This document shows, piece after piece, positions 43,443 to 53,551 of a stretch of DNA of 64,000 nt. The notes under the pieces are model-generated. The model did not search any database. It saw only the letters and a program-made list of their open reading frames with translations, and was not told where the DNA came from. The DNA comes from Legionella_A sp963772805. GTDB lineage: Bacteria > Pseudomonadota > Gammaproteobacteria > Legionellales > Legionellaceae. Where the stretch lies: positions 930,001 to 994,000 of the forward strand of contig CAVYYU010000008.1 of the NCBI GenBank assembly GCA_963772805.1, in the 5' to 3' direction. The position numbers and the translations under genes were made by a program. The stretch's first letter is position 1. Each line of letters opens with the position of its first letter.

Positions 43443-44773
43443 TTCGTGTTTTTCCCAGGGCGCAGCACACTAAACAATAGTCTGAACATATATTTCACAG
43501 CCGACTTCGGTCTCACAACCCCCCGCACCAGTAAACGCACACTTACAGGTAATTTTTGATATAACGCCAACCGGTGTTTATAGAATTTACTTTTCAAGGA
43601 GAGATACTTAATGTCGCGCTGAAATTCATCGTCATTGTATTCTGTTGTGGTTTTGATAATGCCACGGTCTACAAACTCAAAATTTATAATTTTGCTTACA
43701 TGCTCAACAAAATGCTGATAACTATATTCAGGATTAAGAGCTATTTCTTGAAAGGTAACATCCGCCATATTCTGCAAGAACTCATCGTCCTGAAGTTGGG
43801 TAATTACCGCTTTAATGTTACCAAAGTCTTTATTCAGCATAATGTAGTGGCGACCCGGGACAAGTATCCCTGAGTATTCCCCCTCATAGAGGACTAGAAC
43901 CGTTTTAAGCGCGATAGCCTCAAAACAACGGGGCGATATCTGATTTAACTTATACTTCCCTTCAAATTCCAGCAAATATTTTTGTTGCACGGTGTGGAAT
44001 GAATCATTTGGATGGGTCAACTGATGTAGATCAATCTCCCGCTCAAGATCCCCGCTAAAATCCATCACACTGGCACCACTTTCAACCCCCAACGTTGTTT
44101 TGCAGGATGAAAGAAATTTAACCCAGTTATCACCATAAATTCGATCTTTTTCATTATAGGAAACATCGGCCTTCAAACTAGTTCCAGATGTATGCTCCAA
44201 CCATTGATCGACAATATTCCATTTTTCATAGGCAAGTTCCCCATACCAGTATGGGAGTTTGCGACCACGATACGCTATATGAGTAGACCGCGAAGACATG
44301 AGCTGTTGATCGTTAAAGTGGAGTAGACGCTCAGGAACATACCCCGTCAAATTGTTATAAAGAGCAACTTTAGGCAGCTTTGATTCAGGGTAAATTAGTT
44401 TCATTTCCTGTTCAGGGAAACAGGTAAACAATACGTCAATATCCAGGTAAGAAAGCTCACTGATCATCTGATCAATTCGGCGATACTCATCCTGAATGAA
44501 GACTACTTTAAGCCCTTTATAATTACGTAATCTCCGTTTTGAGTCCTTTGAAATATAATAGTTATTCAATAGACATAAGGAGTAATGAATAATAACTACA
44601 TCAAATCGATCCAGGTTTAATTTTACGGACAGGTCACCAAGATTCGAGCATAACAAAACGTTATGCGAAGAGTAACTTTCAAATGCCTCTATGTGATCGA
44701 CGATGGTATTTGCATCGTTACCAACATTAGGTTTATTACATAAGAGTAGAATGTTTAGTTGCTTCCCTTCCAT
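43439..44773 (-). CDS. Glycosyltransferase-like protein, paralogue B
   Basis: 444 residues, same family as its neighbours: IIHYSLCLLNNYYIS, VVFIQDEYRRI, YPESKLPKV, NLTGYVPERL, YRGRKLPYWYGELAYEKWNI, GVESGASVMDFSGD, then SPRCFEAIALKTVLVLYEGEYSGILVPGRHYIMLNKDFGNIKAVI. The last block marks the donor-binding half of a GT-B fold. Different acceptors or linkages from paralogue A are likely because the N-terminal halves diverge. It follows asnB after 111 bases. Confidence 0.75.
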   Translation of the reverse strand: MEGKQLNILLLCNKPNVGNDANTIVDHIEAFESYSSHNVLLCSNLGDLSVKLNLDRFDVVIIHYSLCLLNNYYISKDSKRRLRNYKGLKVVFIQDEYRRIDQMISELSYLDIDVLFTCFPEQEMKLIYPESKLPKVALYNNLTGYVPERLLHFNDQQLMSSRSTHIAYRGRKLPYWYGELAYEKWNIVDQWLEHTSGTSLKADVSYNEKDRIYGDNWVKFLSSCKTTLGVESGASVMDFSGDLEREIDLHQLTHPNDSFHTVQQKYLLEFEGKYKLNQISPRCFEAIALKTVLVLYEGEYSGILVPGRHYIMLNKDFGNIKAVITQLQDDEFLQNMADVTFQEIALNPEYSYQHFVEHVSKIINFEFVDRGIIKTTTEYNDDEFQRDIKYLSLKSKFYKHRLALYQKLPVSVRLLVRGVVRPKSAVKYMFRLLFSVLRPGKNTK

Positions 44774-44884
44774 CTTCTTTACCTAGTCCAGATTTATTTT
44801 ATAATAAAAACATGCGATTCTTCGTTTTTATTTTCCATAGTGCCAAAAACTCAACTAAAAATACAGATGCCAAACAACCACTTA

Positions 44885-46735
44885 TTAATTCAATGACTCC
44901 AGCCACATGTTCGCAGTAAAGAACCGCCATAAAGCGTTAAAATTACCCCCAGCAGCGGGAGTATGATTTTGGGGTGCTGAAAGTGAATTAAAAGAACTCA
45001 GTAAAAATTCTCGCATATACGGCGAAATACTCTTATAAATATAATTGTCATCGTTAAAATACTGTTCGAAAAATTTAACATTATCACCTTCTAAAAACCA
45101 TTTATGCGAAGGTGTAGTAAAACCCATCTTATCTTTTCTATGCAATACTTTATGAGGTAAAACATCGCGGGCTACATTGTGCAAAAGCCATTTGGTTGTA
45201 CTACCCCTAACTTTATATTGATGAGGTAATGAAAATGCAAGCTCTACCAAGCGATAATCAAGGAAAGGCAACCTTGACTCAATTGAAAATCTCATTGAAT
45301 TCCGATCTTCATAATGGAGTAAGTTAGAGAGATTTGTAAAAACATGCTCCAGTAAAAGCGAGTTGAGATCATCGCCTTCAAACTCGGTAAAATACCCCAA
45401 TTGTGTCTCTTTTATATTCCCCGTATTAAATTTGGGAGGGGTGCTCGTCAAATCCAAAAACTGCGATAAACTTCCAACTTTAGAACCTGAACGTTTTTTT
45501 ATCTTTGAAGCGTTTGAAACATAACGGTACAAATTACTTAAACTCTTCTTCTTACCAAACGCACGAGCATGGGTCATAAGACTGTAATGAAAATAGCCGT
45601 GGTACCCGCCCAATACCTCGTCAGCACCTTGACCATCAAGTACAACTTTTACATCCTTGCTCGCAAGTTCCATCACCGATCGCTGCGACAGGATAGAAGG
45701 ACCACCCGTAGGCCCATCTTGTTCAAAAACAGACAAATACATTGAGTCAATAAAATTGTCATGACTAGGCTCAGAGTATGATGGAATTGTATTGAATTTT
45801 TTAACCGAAGCATCGATGTAACTTGACTCATCGAATTCTGGTGTATTAGGGAAAACACATGAAAATGTATGTAACCGTTTGTCATACAATTGCGACGCGA
45901 GGCCGACCACCGTACCGCTATCTAACCCACCACTCAGACATGCCCCCACCGGCACATCACTTCGGAACCGCAACCGTATTGAATCAATAAGCAGCTCTTT
46001 AAATTCAGAAATTATCTCAGCATCCCTCTTTTTCACTGGATTAATTTCGGGGGTCCAAGACCAATACCTATGCTGTTGTGGCAACTCCCCATTTTTAATG
46101 ACAAAATAATGGCCTGGCAATAAGTTAAATATTTTTTTATAAAAAGTCTCTTTATAGCAGGCGAAAAAATCACGCTCAACAAAATTGAGAAGAAACTCGA
46201 TATTTACTTGTCTAAACTCAGGAAAATGAGTTGTAATCGCTTTCGCCTCGCTGGCAAAAACAAGTTCATTTTTAGTGGTTATACCGTATGTGAAAGGTTT
46301 AACTCCGAATCGGTCGCGTGCACAAAATAACGTTTTTTCTTTTTGATCATAAAGTGCAAATGCCCACATGCCATTAAATTTGTTTAAACAATTAACGCCC
46401 CATTCGACATATGCTTTTAGAATAACCTCCGTATCACTTTGAGTGGCAAATTTATGACCAAGCAATTGCAAATCATTTCGCAGCTCAATGTAATTATAAA
46501 TTTCGCCATTAAAAACTATAATATTGCCGGTTTCGGGATCAAGCATAGGTTGGTCTGAAGAAGCATGAAGATCGATAATACTTAACCGCGCATGACCCAA
46601 CCCGACACCATTAGATGTCCATACTTTTTGCGCATCAGGCCCCCGATGCTTAATCGTGTGAATCATATCTGATAATAAAATTTCAGAGGGAGCTTCAATA
46701 GCATCTTTTAGAAATATACCCGCTATACCGCACAT
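44885..46735 (-). CDS. asnB: Asparagine synthetase (glutamine-hydrolysing) family amidotransferase
   Basis: 616 residues. N-terminal class II glutaminase domain starts MCGIAGIF with the catalytic Cys2, and the ATP-pyrophosphatase domain has the P-loop CLSGGLDSGT near residue 265. In polysaccharide loci such AsnB relatives (for example WbpS-type) amidate uronic acid sugars rather than make free asparagine, and that is the inferred role here. It lies 23 bases after the fused glycosyltransferase gene in one minus-strand unit. Confidence 0.92.
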   Translation of the reverse strand: MCGIAGIFLKDAIEAPSEILLSDMIHTIKHRGPDAQKVWTSNGVGLGHARLSIIDLHASSDQPMLDPETGNIIVFNGEIYNYIELRNDLQLLGHKFATQSDTEVILKAYVEWGVNCLNKFNGMWAFALYDQKEKTLFCARDRFGVKPFTYGITTKNELVFASEAKAITTHFPEFRQVNIEFLLNFVERDFFACYKETFYKKIFNLLPGHYFVIKNGELPQQHRYWSWTPEINPVKKRDAEIISEFKELLIDSIRLRFRSDVPVGACLSGGLDSGTVVGLASQLYDKRLHTFSCVFPNTPEFDESSYIDASVKKFNTIPSYSEPSHDNFIDSMYLSVFEQDGPTGGPSILSQRSVMELASKDVKVVLDGQGADEVLGGYHGYFHYSLMTHARAFGKKKSLSNLYRYVSNASKIKKRSGSKVGSLSQFLDLTSTPPKFNTGNIKETQLGYFTEFEGDDLNSLLLEHVFTNLSNLLHYEDRNSMRFSIESRLPFLDYRLVELAFSLPHQYKVRGSTTKWLLHNVARDVLPHKVLHRKDKMGFTTPSHKWFLEGDNVKFFEQYFNDDNYIYKSISPYMREFLLSSFNSLSAPQNHTPAAGGNFNALWRFFTANMWLESLN

Positions 46736-46758
46736 ATTGTTATCTCTATAACTATAAA

Positions 46759-49443
46759 TTAACTTAGCTTAACTCTTGTCAAGGTAGGCCGTATTTGTTT
46801 TTTTAAAAACTCAGGGCAGAACCTTCGTGCAACCTTCACTAGTGGGCGAGGAAGAACAACGCGCGCTAACTTAATTAATTTAACTAATATGCCAGGAAGT
46901 GATTCGTTCCTTTTGCACAACAAGTCGTAATTTTCAACCAATAAGGCCTGTTGCTTTAACAATAAAGCCTGTTGCTTTAAATTTAGTTCGTACTTCTTTT
47001 GGAATAATTTAAATTCAGTTAAATTAAAAATCGCACTCGAAAGATTTGTAACCTGTTGCTTTAACTTAAGTTCGTACTCCTTTTGGAATAATTTAACTTC
47101 AGTTAAATCAAAAGTCGCATTCGAAGGATTTGTAATTAGATTATCAAAATTTTGATTAGAGTTAAAACATCCATTGCTCGAATAACCAACATAAGAATAA
47201 ATAACTTGCATACTTTGGTTAAGCTTCCTAGCCTTGCTAACAATATAAGAGTCAAACTCATTTATAAATTTCTGGTAAGTAAATTTTCCAGATTCAATAA
47301 TATCCGTGTAAGCTTGTTCTGTTATTTTTTTAATATATTTATCATCTTGTACCAAAGCAATGACCTCTTTGATATTAGTATAATCCTTTTTAAGTGGGAT
47401 ATAATGCAGATTAGCAGTGAGAACATCAGAATACTCTCCCTCAAATAGGATAAGTGCCGTTTTAAGTGAAATAGCTTCAAACAACTTCGGGGAGATTTGA
47501 TTCATTTTAATTGTTTCATAAGGGGCGATACATTCGTCATGAATATCTGCATATAATAAACTTGGATTTTCACTTGTCTTCTGTTCTATTGTTTTACGAA
47601 CAACTCCATCGTAATCAAAAATATTTGCACCGCTTTCAGTTCCTAGTGTAGCTCTGCAGCTACCTAAAAAATCATACCAGCCTGCCCCATATATACGTTT
47701 TGATTCTTCCCACTCAATATCAACATTCAAACCTTGTTCAAGACAAAACTTTTTAACCTCAATACCAATCTGTAATTTTTCCTGACCTAAACTCCCATAC
47801 CAATACGGCAACTCTCTACCGCGATATCCGATCAACACTGACCGTTCAGTTGTTTTTCCATATTTTGGCTTAGAATACTGTGCAACAGGAATGTAGCCTG
47901 TTAACGTGTTAACAAAATCAACATGTGGAAAACGATGTTTAGGATAGACTTCCTCTATATATTTTGTTGGAACACAAGTGTATACAGTGTGTATACCTAA
48001 ACCTGAAATCCATTGTCTAGCGGTTTCGGTACAATCATATTCATCTTGCATAAATAAGACCTTATAACCACCAAATTTTTGAATTGCATTTGTATAAGAC
48101 GATGAGAGCGTCCAGCCACCATCGGTCACACTAACTCGAATTGAATAGTGGACTAACAGCACATCGTATATATCAAGATTAGCCTCACAAACAAGATGCT
48201 GTGTCGCTGGTAAGTAGGATACTTTATGTTTGGAAAACAAATTAAAGCTGTTTAAATGTTCTCTGATTGTACTTACATGGACGCTTGCTGGCTCATAGAG
48301 CACAATTATGTTTAAGATAGAACTATCTGATTTTTTAAGAGAAATTTCATGCTCAATTACACTAAGTACTTCAGCAAATTTTAAATCATAGTCCTGCATT
48401 GAGGCTTTTTCCAGACGGCGCAATAGATGTTTCTCGTCAAACCGTAGTTTTTCTGCTTTTTTAATAGCCATTTCAAATTCATCGGTCGTATCTGCAAACA
48501 ACAACACATCAGAGTAAGGCAGCAATGATGTAATTGAAATAGTGACTACGGGCAGACCTGCAGCAAGATACTCAAATGTTTTTAACGGGAATGAACGCTT
48601 TATTAAATACTCGCTGGGGACAAATGGTATAATCCCAACTGTTGATTTATAGCATTCCTCACGAAGCTCTTCTGAAGACAATAAGCCAAGGTAAGCAACA
48701 TTGGGCAACAAACATAATTTTGCCCAACCTGGATCATTAAATACAACCTTCCCACAGAAATTAAATTGCCAATCTGACATCCTCTCTGCGAGCTCATACA
48801 ATAAATCATAGTCAAGCTTATCGAAAATATTGCCCTGATAAAGAACCATCCGATTATTGTTGCTTGTACGTTCCCGACCATTTTCTATTGGTGAATAAAA
48901 TTTATAGTCACAACCATTAGTAGCTACGATTGCTCGCCCTTCAAATTTAGAACGAAGCTCAAAACTGTCTTTAACTCCTTCTGATACCGCCACTAATATA
49001 TCGCATTTCTCTAAAATGTTGTTAAATGACTCCAACAATTTTGGAGATTGTATCTTTATTCGCGAATCAGAGGACAAATAATCTTCTGTCGCATGGAAAA
49101 TATTCATCACGGAGTAGCGCGAAGAAATTATATTTTCAAAATTGCCGTTATATACCCAAAAAATAGGTCTATATACCTTGGCGTCAATCAATGCTTTATT
49201 TAATATATGGGTTTGCGATGAATCATATGTTGCAGGGATATGTAAAACAACTACATTATGAACTTCCGTTTCTTCAAATTTATAGTTATCGTCAGCTAAA
49301 TCAGGCTGTACGAAAATAACTGGTACTAATTTTGCAAAACGAGTGGCGTAATGATATCGATTACTTCTTAGCTCAGTAAACCAATTAGACCAAGTTAGCA
49401 TTACAATTGCGTCAACATGGCTAGTTAAGCTTTCATTATTCAT
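46759..49443 (-). CDS. Two-domain glycosyltransferase (GT4-like plus paralogue C)
   Basis: About 894 residues from the ATG at 49443; a TTG four codons earlier overlaps the AAGGAA and is less likely. The N-terminal ~370 residues are a GT-B enzyme (VAVSEGVKDSF, VATNGCDYKFYSP, FPLKTFEYLAAGLPVVTISI). The middle-to-C-terminal part repeats the family of the two downstream genes: LVHYSIRVS, VLFMQDEYDCT, YPKHRFPHV, LTGYIPV, YRGRELPYWYGSLGQEK, GTESGANIFDYDG, and ISPKLFEAISLKTALILFEGEYSDVLTANLHYIPLKKDY. A 28-residue repeat follows (ELKLKQQ.../ELNLKQQ...), then a basic tail. It could add two sugars in sequence. Confidence 0.8.
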   Translation of the reverse strand: MNNESLTSHVDAIVMLTWSNWFTELRSNRYHYATRFAKLVPVIFVQPDLADDNYKFEETEVHNVVVLHIPATYDSSQTHILNKALIDAKVYRPIFWVYNGNFENIISSRYSVMNIFHATEDYLSSDSRIKIQSPKLLESFNNILEKCDILVAVSEGVKDSFELRSKFEGRAIVATNGCDYKFYSPIENGRERTSNNNRMVLYQGNIFDKLDYDLLYELAERMSDWQFNFCGKVVFNDPGWAKLCLLPNVAYLGLLSSEELREECYKSTVGIIPFVPSEYLIKRSFPLKTFEYLAAGLPVVTISITSLLPYSDVLLFADTTDEFEMAIKKAEKLRFDEKHLLRRLEKASMQDYDLKFAEVLSVIEHEISLKKSDSSILNIIVLYEPASVHVSTIREHLNSFNLFSKHKVSYLPATQHLVCEANLDIYDVLLVHYSIRVSVTDGGWTLSSSYTNAIQKFGGYKVLFMQDEYDCTETARQWISGLGIHTVYTCVPTKYIEEVYPKHRFPHVDFVNTLTGYIPVAQYSKPKYGKTTERSVLIGYRGRELPYWYGSLGQEKLQIGIEVKKFCLEQGLNVDIEWEESKRIYGAGWYDFLGSCRATLGTESGANIFDYDGVVRKTIEQKTSENPSLLYADIHDECIAPYETIKMNQISPKLFEAISLKTALILFEGEYSDVLTANLHYIPLKKDYTNIKEVIALVQDDKYIKKITEQAYTDIIESGKFTYQKFINEFDSYIVSKARKLNQSMQVIYSYVGYSSNGCFNSNQNFDNLITNPSNATFDLTEVKLFQKEYELKLKQQVTNLSSAIFNLTEFKLFQKKYELNLKQQALLLKQQALLVENYDLLCKRNESLPGILVKLIKLARVVLPRPLVKVARRFCPEFLKKQIRPTLTRVKLS
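46971..47138 (-). repeat. Two 84-bp tandem repeats inside the glycosyltransferase gene
   Basis: Units 46971-47054 and 47055-47138 differ by about ten bases and keep the frame, encoding 28-residue units built on NLTE.KLFQK.YELKLKQQ. A shorter KQQALLL repeat follows on the protein's C-terminal side. They probably form a coiled coil of variable length. Confidence 0.88.
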
Positions 49444-49595
49444 TATTATTGCCAATTCCTTGTTCTAAAGTTAAATTCAATGAAGAAGCCATACACTCTT
49501 TCATTAAAGGGACTTAACAATAACAGTAAAGATAGAAACCATTCTGTCAGTTTAAAAATCCAATAAATAATAGTTTTCAAATGTACTAAATTAAT

Positions 49596-51005
49596 TTATT
49601 CACAGACTGCATTTAGTGAACTAACGGCAATTGATGGCGCTGGGGTGTGGTTTTGTTGATCTCCTATAGTCTCCCAATTTGCAGGATGATAGAAAATAGT
49701 GTCATCAACCAAATAATGTCCTTTAACCTCAAATTCGAAACTTCTTGATAGAAGATCATAATATCGAGCTGTTGATAGGTCATGTAAATCTAATACTTTA
49801 TATAACCCTGCAGAAAAAATGTACTTTCCATTCCCTAACAAGAGCTCATCAAACTTTAGTCTAATAGTATATTCTTCTTCATTTTCTAAAATTAATTGAT
49901 ATCTATTACTGCAATGACGAGATAACCAACGACCATCATTAGTAAATAACAAAATCATAAAATACACTTCAAAATTACCGCTTCTTTCTGCCTTAATTTT
50001 CATTTCAATGCTTAATTCCTCGCCAGCCTTGAATTCACAGGTTATCTGATTTTGCTTATCTAAAATGTTAATTTTATCAATTTTTAAACCGTCTTCATGC
50101 GCTTCCCATCGAGATACTTTGCTATCAAAATCATTAAGAGCATTGTCCTCTTTATGTTGAGATAAAACCTTTTTAAGCAGTTTTTCACGCAGCCATTTAG
50201 ACTGTATAACTGAAGTATGATCAGGCTTTGGTGATTTTATTTTGGCTAAACTCGCTAACTCCAGGCTCTTGGTATAGGCCTCATAGTCCTTAACAATATC
50301 TATTGCATCCCCCTCTCTCACAACCTCGCCACATTCAATCCAGATGGCTTTATCACAAAATTGTAAAACTTGTTGTGTTGAATGAGAAACTAAAATCAGG
50401 GTGCAACCAGACCCTGTTAGTTTCTTCATTCTATCAGCTGATTTAGCGCTAAAATAAGCATCACCGGCGCCCAATACTTCATCCACAATTAATATCTCTG
50501 GCTGAATTGCGGTTGCCACGGCGAAATATAATCGTGATTGCATGCCTAATGAGTAAGTTTTTAATGGCTGTTCCAGGAATTCACCCAACTCGACGAAATC
50601 AATTACTTCCTCAATAGCTTCGTTAAATTGATTTTTATCCAGGTCATTATAAAGAAGCGAGGCTTTTATATTCTGTAAACCAGTAAACTCAGGATGAAAG
50701 CCAAGACCGGTATTCATCAAAGCCTGCACACGTCCATTGACCCTGATATCACCAGACGTTTGTGCAAAGTTTCCGGTAATTAATTTCAACAGGGTAGACT
50801 TGCCCGCGCCATTTCGACCAATAAGGCCAATTCTCTCACCCTTATTAATCGTTAGGTTGACATTTTTAAGGGCATAAAATTCCTGAAATTGCAGTTTACT
50901 TTTAAATCCGAGAGCATCTCTAACCATTTGCCATTGATTTTGATACAACCGATAAATTTTTGTTACGTCCTGAAAAACAATCGCTTCGTTTTCATGCAAA
51001 CTCAT
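49596..51005 (-). CDS. wzt: Polysaccharide ABC exporter ATPase Wzt
   Basis: 469 residues. Walker A GRNGAGKSTLLK, signature YSLGMQSRLYFAVA, Walker B ILIVDEVLGAGD. After about residue 260 it carries an extra C-terminal beta-sandwich (HEDGLKIDKINILDKQNQITCEFKAGEELSIEMKIKAERSGNFEVYF), the Wzt_C domain that reads the chain-end modification and fixes chain length. This marks the polymer as ABC-exported O-antigen-like, made and finished in the cytoplasm. It overlaps wzm by 14 bases. Confidence 0.94.
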   Translation of the reverse strand: MSLHENEAIVFQDVTKIYRLYQNQWQMVRDALGFKSKLQFQEFYALKNVNLTINKGERIGLIGRNGAGKSTLLKLITGNFAQTSGDIRVNGRVQALMNTGLGFHPEFTGLQNIKASLLYNDLDKNQFNEAIEEVIDFVELGEFLEQPLKTYSLGMQSRLYFAVATAIQPEILIVDEVLGAGDAYFSAKSADRMKKLTGSGCTLILVSHSTQQVLQFCDKAIWIECGEVVREGDAIDIVKDYEAYTKSLELASLAKIKSPKPDHTSVIQSKWLREKLLKKVLSQHKEDNALNDFDSKVSRWEAHEDGLKIDKINILDKQNQITCEFKAGEELSIEMKIKAERSGNFEVYFMILLFTNDGRWLSRHCSNRYQLILENEEEYTIRLKFDELLLGNGKYIFSAGLYKVLDLHDLSTARYYDLLSRSFEFEVKGHYLVDDTIFYHPANWETIGDQQNHTPAPSIAVSSLNAVCE

Positions 51006-51804
51006 AAAAAACCTTTTTTGTTCTATTGTAAAAGATATTTCCTGCGGTAAAACTAACTATGCTAATGCAGGTGGCTATTAATATATTGTGACTCAAAATA
51101 CCTCGAACAAATAAATCCTGATAAGACCATACATAGTATGAAAAAGGATTTAAATAAATAATTAATTTTAATCCTGAAGGAACCATTGCTGGGGTGTATG
51201 CAATCGGGCTCATAATCATTAATAGCATGGTAACAAACGATAACGATTGCTGAATATCCTTAATTAACAAGTTAAGTATAGACAACACCCAAACAACTCC
51301 AACTGTAAACATCAATTGCAAGATAATTAAATAGGGAATAAAAATAACTGTCCAAGATATTTTTTGTAACAGAATCAAATCAGCCGCCATCAGTAAAAAT
51401 ACGCCTACAAATAATGTTACATTGCTCGATAACACGGATTGCAAGGGAATAAACTCAGATGGATATACAGTATTTAGTAAAAGTGACTTCTTATTTGATA
51501 GCGAAGTTGTTCCCGCTGACAGCGACTCAGCAAATCCAATAAAAGGGAGCAAACCGCTCATGATAAATACCACATAAGTATTTGTTGTCATGTCACTGGG
51601 TTTTACTCGAAAGATCACTATATATAAAACGGAATAAATAAAAAACAAAACCAACGGGTATATAATAGCCCAAGCCAAGCCGGCAACTGAACCAACATAT
51701 CGTTGATTAATTTCGGACATGGTCGCACCCTTTAGCAGCGAAAAATGTTTTTTTATCGCGTTGAAAGGGGTAATTGCTGATTGTAATATATTCATATCTT
51801 GCAC
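50992..51804 (-). CDS. wzm: Polysaccharide ABC exporter permease Wzm
   Basis: 270 residues, six membrane helices (ABC-2 type). Family signs: RYVGSVAGLAWAIIYPLVLFFIYSVLY near the N-terminus and SPIAYTPAMVPSGLKLIIYLNPFSYYVWSYQDLFVRG near the C-terminus. A GTG at 51804 has AGGA upstream; an ATG three codons later is also possible. With Wzt it flips the finished chain across the inner membrane. Confidence 0.93.
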   Translation of the reverse strand: MQDMNILQSAITPFNAIKKHFSLLKGATMSEINQRYVGSVAGLAWAIIYPLVLFFIYSVLYIVIFRVKPSDMTTNTYVVFIMSGLLPFIGFAESLSAGTTSLSNKKSLLLNTVYPSEFIPLQSVLSSNVTLFVGVFLLMAADLILLQKISWTVIFIPYLIILQLMFTVGVVWVLSILNLLIKDIQQSLSFVTMLLMIMSPIAYTPAMVPSGLKLIIYLNPFSYYVWSYQDLFVRGILSHNILIATCISIVSFTAGNIFYNRTKKVFYEFA

Positions 51805-51860
51805 ATTAAATCCTGGTAATGAATTATAGAGTTAATAAAAAAATACTTCTGCGGCAATTA

Positions 51861-52943
51861 TCACCAATCCAGTAAAGTTTTAACTATCAATTCCGCAGCG
51901 TTGGCGTTGCCATATAATTTATTATCATGTTCTAACACCTTTTGGGCGTTTCTAGTTAGTCTGACTAAAGAGAAGGGGTTATCAGGAGAACACAACTGAT
52001 TCCAACCCCCCTCCACCAATTCAACCCACTCGGTTTCGTTACGCAGCGTTATACAGGGTACATGATTAAAATAAGCCTCTTTTTGCACGCCGCCAGAATC
52101 GGTAATGATGGTTTTGGCGGCTTTTTCCAGTGCCAGCATATCAAGGTAACCAACTGGATCTATAAGCATCACATGGTTTGCAAGCGTTTCGAGCAACTCC
52201 ATCTTGCTCAGGACTGCACGTGTGCGCGGGTGCAATGGTAACACAATGCGAGTTGTTTGGCTTAGCTCTATAAACGCATTACAGATATTTTTGAGTCGCA
52301 CCTCATCGTCAGTATTTTCTGCACGATGGATGGTTGCAAGACAGTATGATTTTGGTTCTAGCTTCAGGGTTTCTGTAATTGTTTGGCGCACAATGTTATA
52401 TTCATTGTAGAAAAGCGTAGCGTCGTACATCACGTCACCAACATTAAAAATATTTTCAGCAGCAATTCCTTCCTTCAATAATTGTTGATGTCCATTTTCA
52501 GTCGGTGGAAAGAGGATGGTGCTCAAATGATCCGCTGTTATACGGTTAATTTCCTCAGGCATTTTTCGGTTAAAAGAACGCAGACCTGCTTCGACATGTG
52601 CAATGGGAATGTTCAGTTTCGCCGCAGCAAGTGCACCTGCTAGCGTAGAATTGGTATCACCATATACCAATACCCAGTCCGGCTTTTCCTTAATTAGAAG
52701 TTCTTCTATTCCTGCAAGCATCTGACCTGTTTGTTTTCCATGTGAGCTCGAGCCGATGTTTAAGTGATATCCGGGTTTTGGTATATTAAGTTCATCAAAA
52801 AATTGGTCCGACATATTCTGATCATAATGCTGCCCAGTATGAATAATTATTTCATTAATATCATGATTTGATTCAATGACTCGCGATACAGTCGCGGCTT
52901 TAATGAATTGAGGACGCGCTCCGACTACAGTACATAACTTCAT
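51861..52943 (-). CDS. wecB: UDP-N-acetylglucosamine 2-epimerase (WecB family)
   Basis: 360 residues, GT-B-like epimerase fold. GARPQFIKAATVSRVI (start), YGDTNSTLAGALAAAKLNIPIAHVEAGLRSFNRKMPEEINR and TDSGGVQKEAYFNHVPCITLRNETEWVEL are family blocks. It interconverts UDP-GlcNAc-type and ManNAc-type sugars. Next to the acetyltransferase of WlbB type it may act on a 2,3-diacetamido uronic acid, as WlbD/WbpI does. Overlaps the upstream gene by 4 bases. Confidence 0.92.
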   Translation of the reverse strand: MKLCTVVGARPQFIKAATVSRVIESNHDINEIIIHTGQHYDQNMSDQFFDELNIPKPGYHLNIGSSSHGKQTGQMLAGIEELLIKEKPDWVLVYGDTNSTLAGALAAAKLNIPIAHVEAGLRSFNRKMPEEINRITADHLSTILFPPTENGHQQLLKEGIAAENIFNVGDVMYDATLFYNEYNIVRQTITETLKLEPKSYCLATIHRAENTDDEVRLKNICNAFIELSQTTRIVLPLHPRTRAVLSKMELLETLANHVMLIDPVGYLDMLALEKAAKTIITDSGGVQKEAYFNHVPCITLRNETEWVELVEGGWNQLCSPDNPFSLVRLTRNAQKVLEHDNKLYGNANAAELIVKTLLDW

Positions 52944-53551
52944 TGCGTGACCTTTTCGGCTGGTTGGGGATGTACTATTGAAACTTCACCATTATGTTGA
53001 ACATACACATCACCGGTTTTTTCACATTTTGCCAAAGAGGAACCGTTTTGTTGTGGTTTGAATTCAAGTCGCTCACCAAATCGACTCATCCAACCTGCTT
53101 GTCGGGCCGGAACTCCAACCATGAGTGCATATGGGGGTACATCTCGATTTATAACAGCCCCTGCGCCAACAAACGCATATTCACCTACAGTCACGCCACA
53201 AACAATCGTGCAATTAGCACCTAATGTTGCACCGCGTTTAATCACGGTATCGCGGTATTCATCTTTACGTGTTACAGCAGATCGTGGATTGTACACATTG
53301 GTGAAGACCATGCTCGGACCACAAAATACGTCATCTTCAAGCGTAACATTGTCATAAACTGACACGTTATTTTGAATTTTTACGTTGTTGCCAATTATAA
53401 CCAAATTGCCAACATAGGCATTTTGTCCAAGACTGCATCGCTCGCCAATGCGAGCTTTTCCGCTCACATGCACCCAATGCCATATTTTGGTGTCAGCACC
53501 AATTTGGGCGCCATTATCGATGATGGCTGTTTCGTGTGCTTGGTACAACAT
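52940..53551 (-). CDS. Left-handed beta-helix N-acetyltransferase (WlbB/WbpD-like)
   Basis: 203 residues. Hexapeptide repeats run through most of the chain (IGADTKIWHWVHVSGKARIGERCSLGQNAYVGNLVIIGNNVKI in part; GATLGANCTIVCGVTVGEYAFVGAGAVINRDVPPYALMVGVPARQAGWMSRFGERLEF at the end). The start matches UDP-2-acetamido-3-amino-glucuronate N-acetyltransferases. It probably acetylates a 3-amino group on a nucleotide sugar. The dehydrogenase and aminotransferase needed to make that substrate (WlbA, WlbE) are not in the window. Confidence 0.9.
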   Translation of the reverse strand: MLYQAHETAIIDNGAQIGADTKIWHWVHVSGKARIGERCSLGQNAYVGNLVIIGNNVKIQNNVSVYDNVTLEDDVFCGPSMVFTNVYNPRSAVTRKDEYRDTVIKRGATLGANCTIVCGVTVGEYAFVGAGAVINRDVPPYALMVGVPARQAGWMSRFGERLEFKPQQNGSSLAKCEKTGDVYVQHNGEVSIVHPQPAEKVTQ

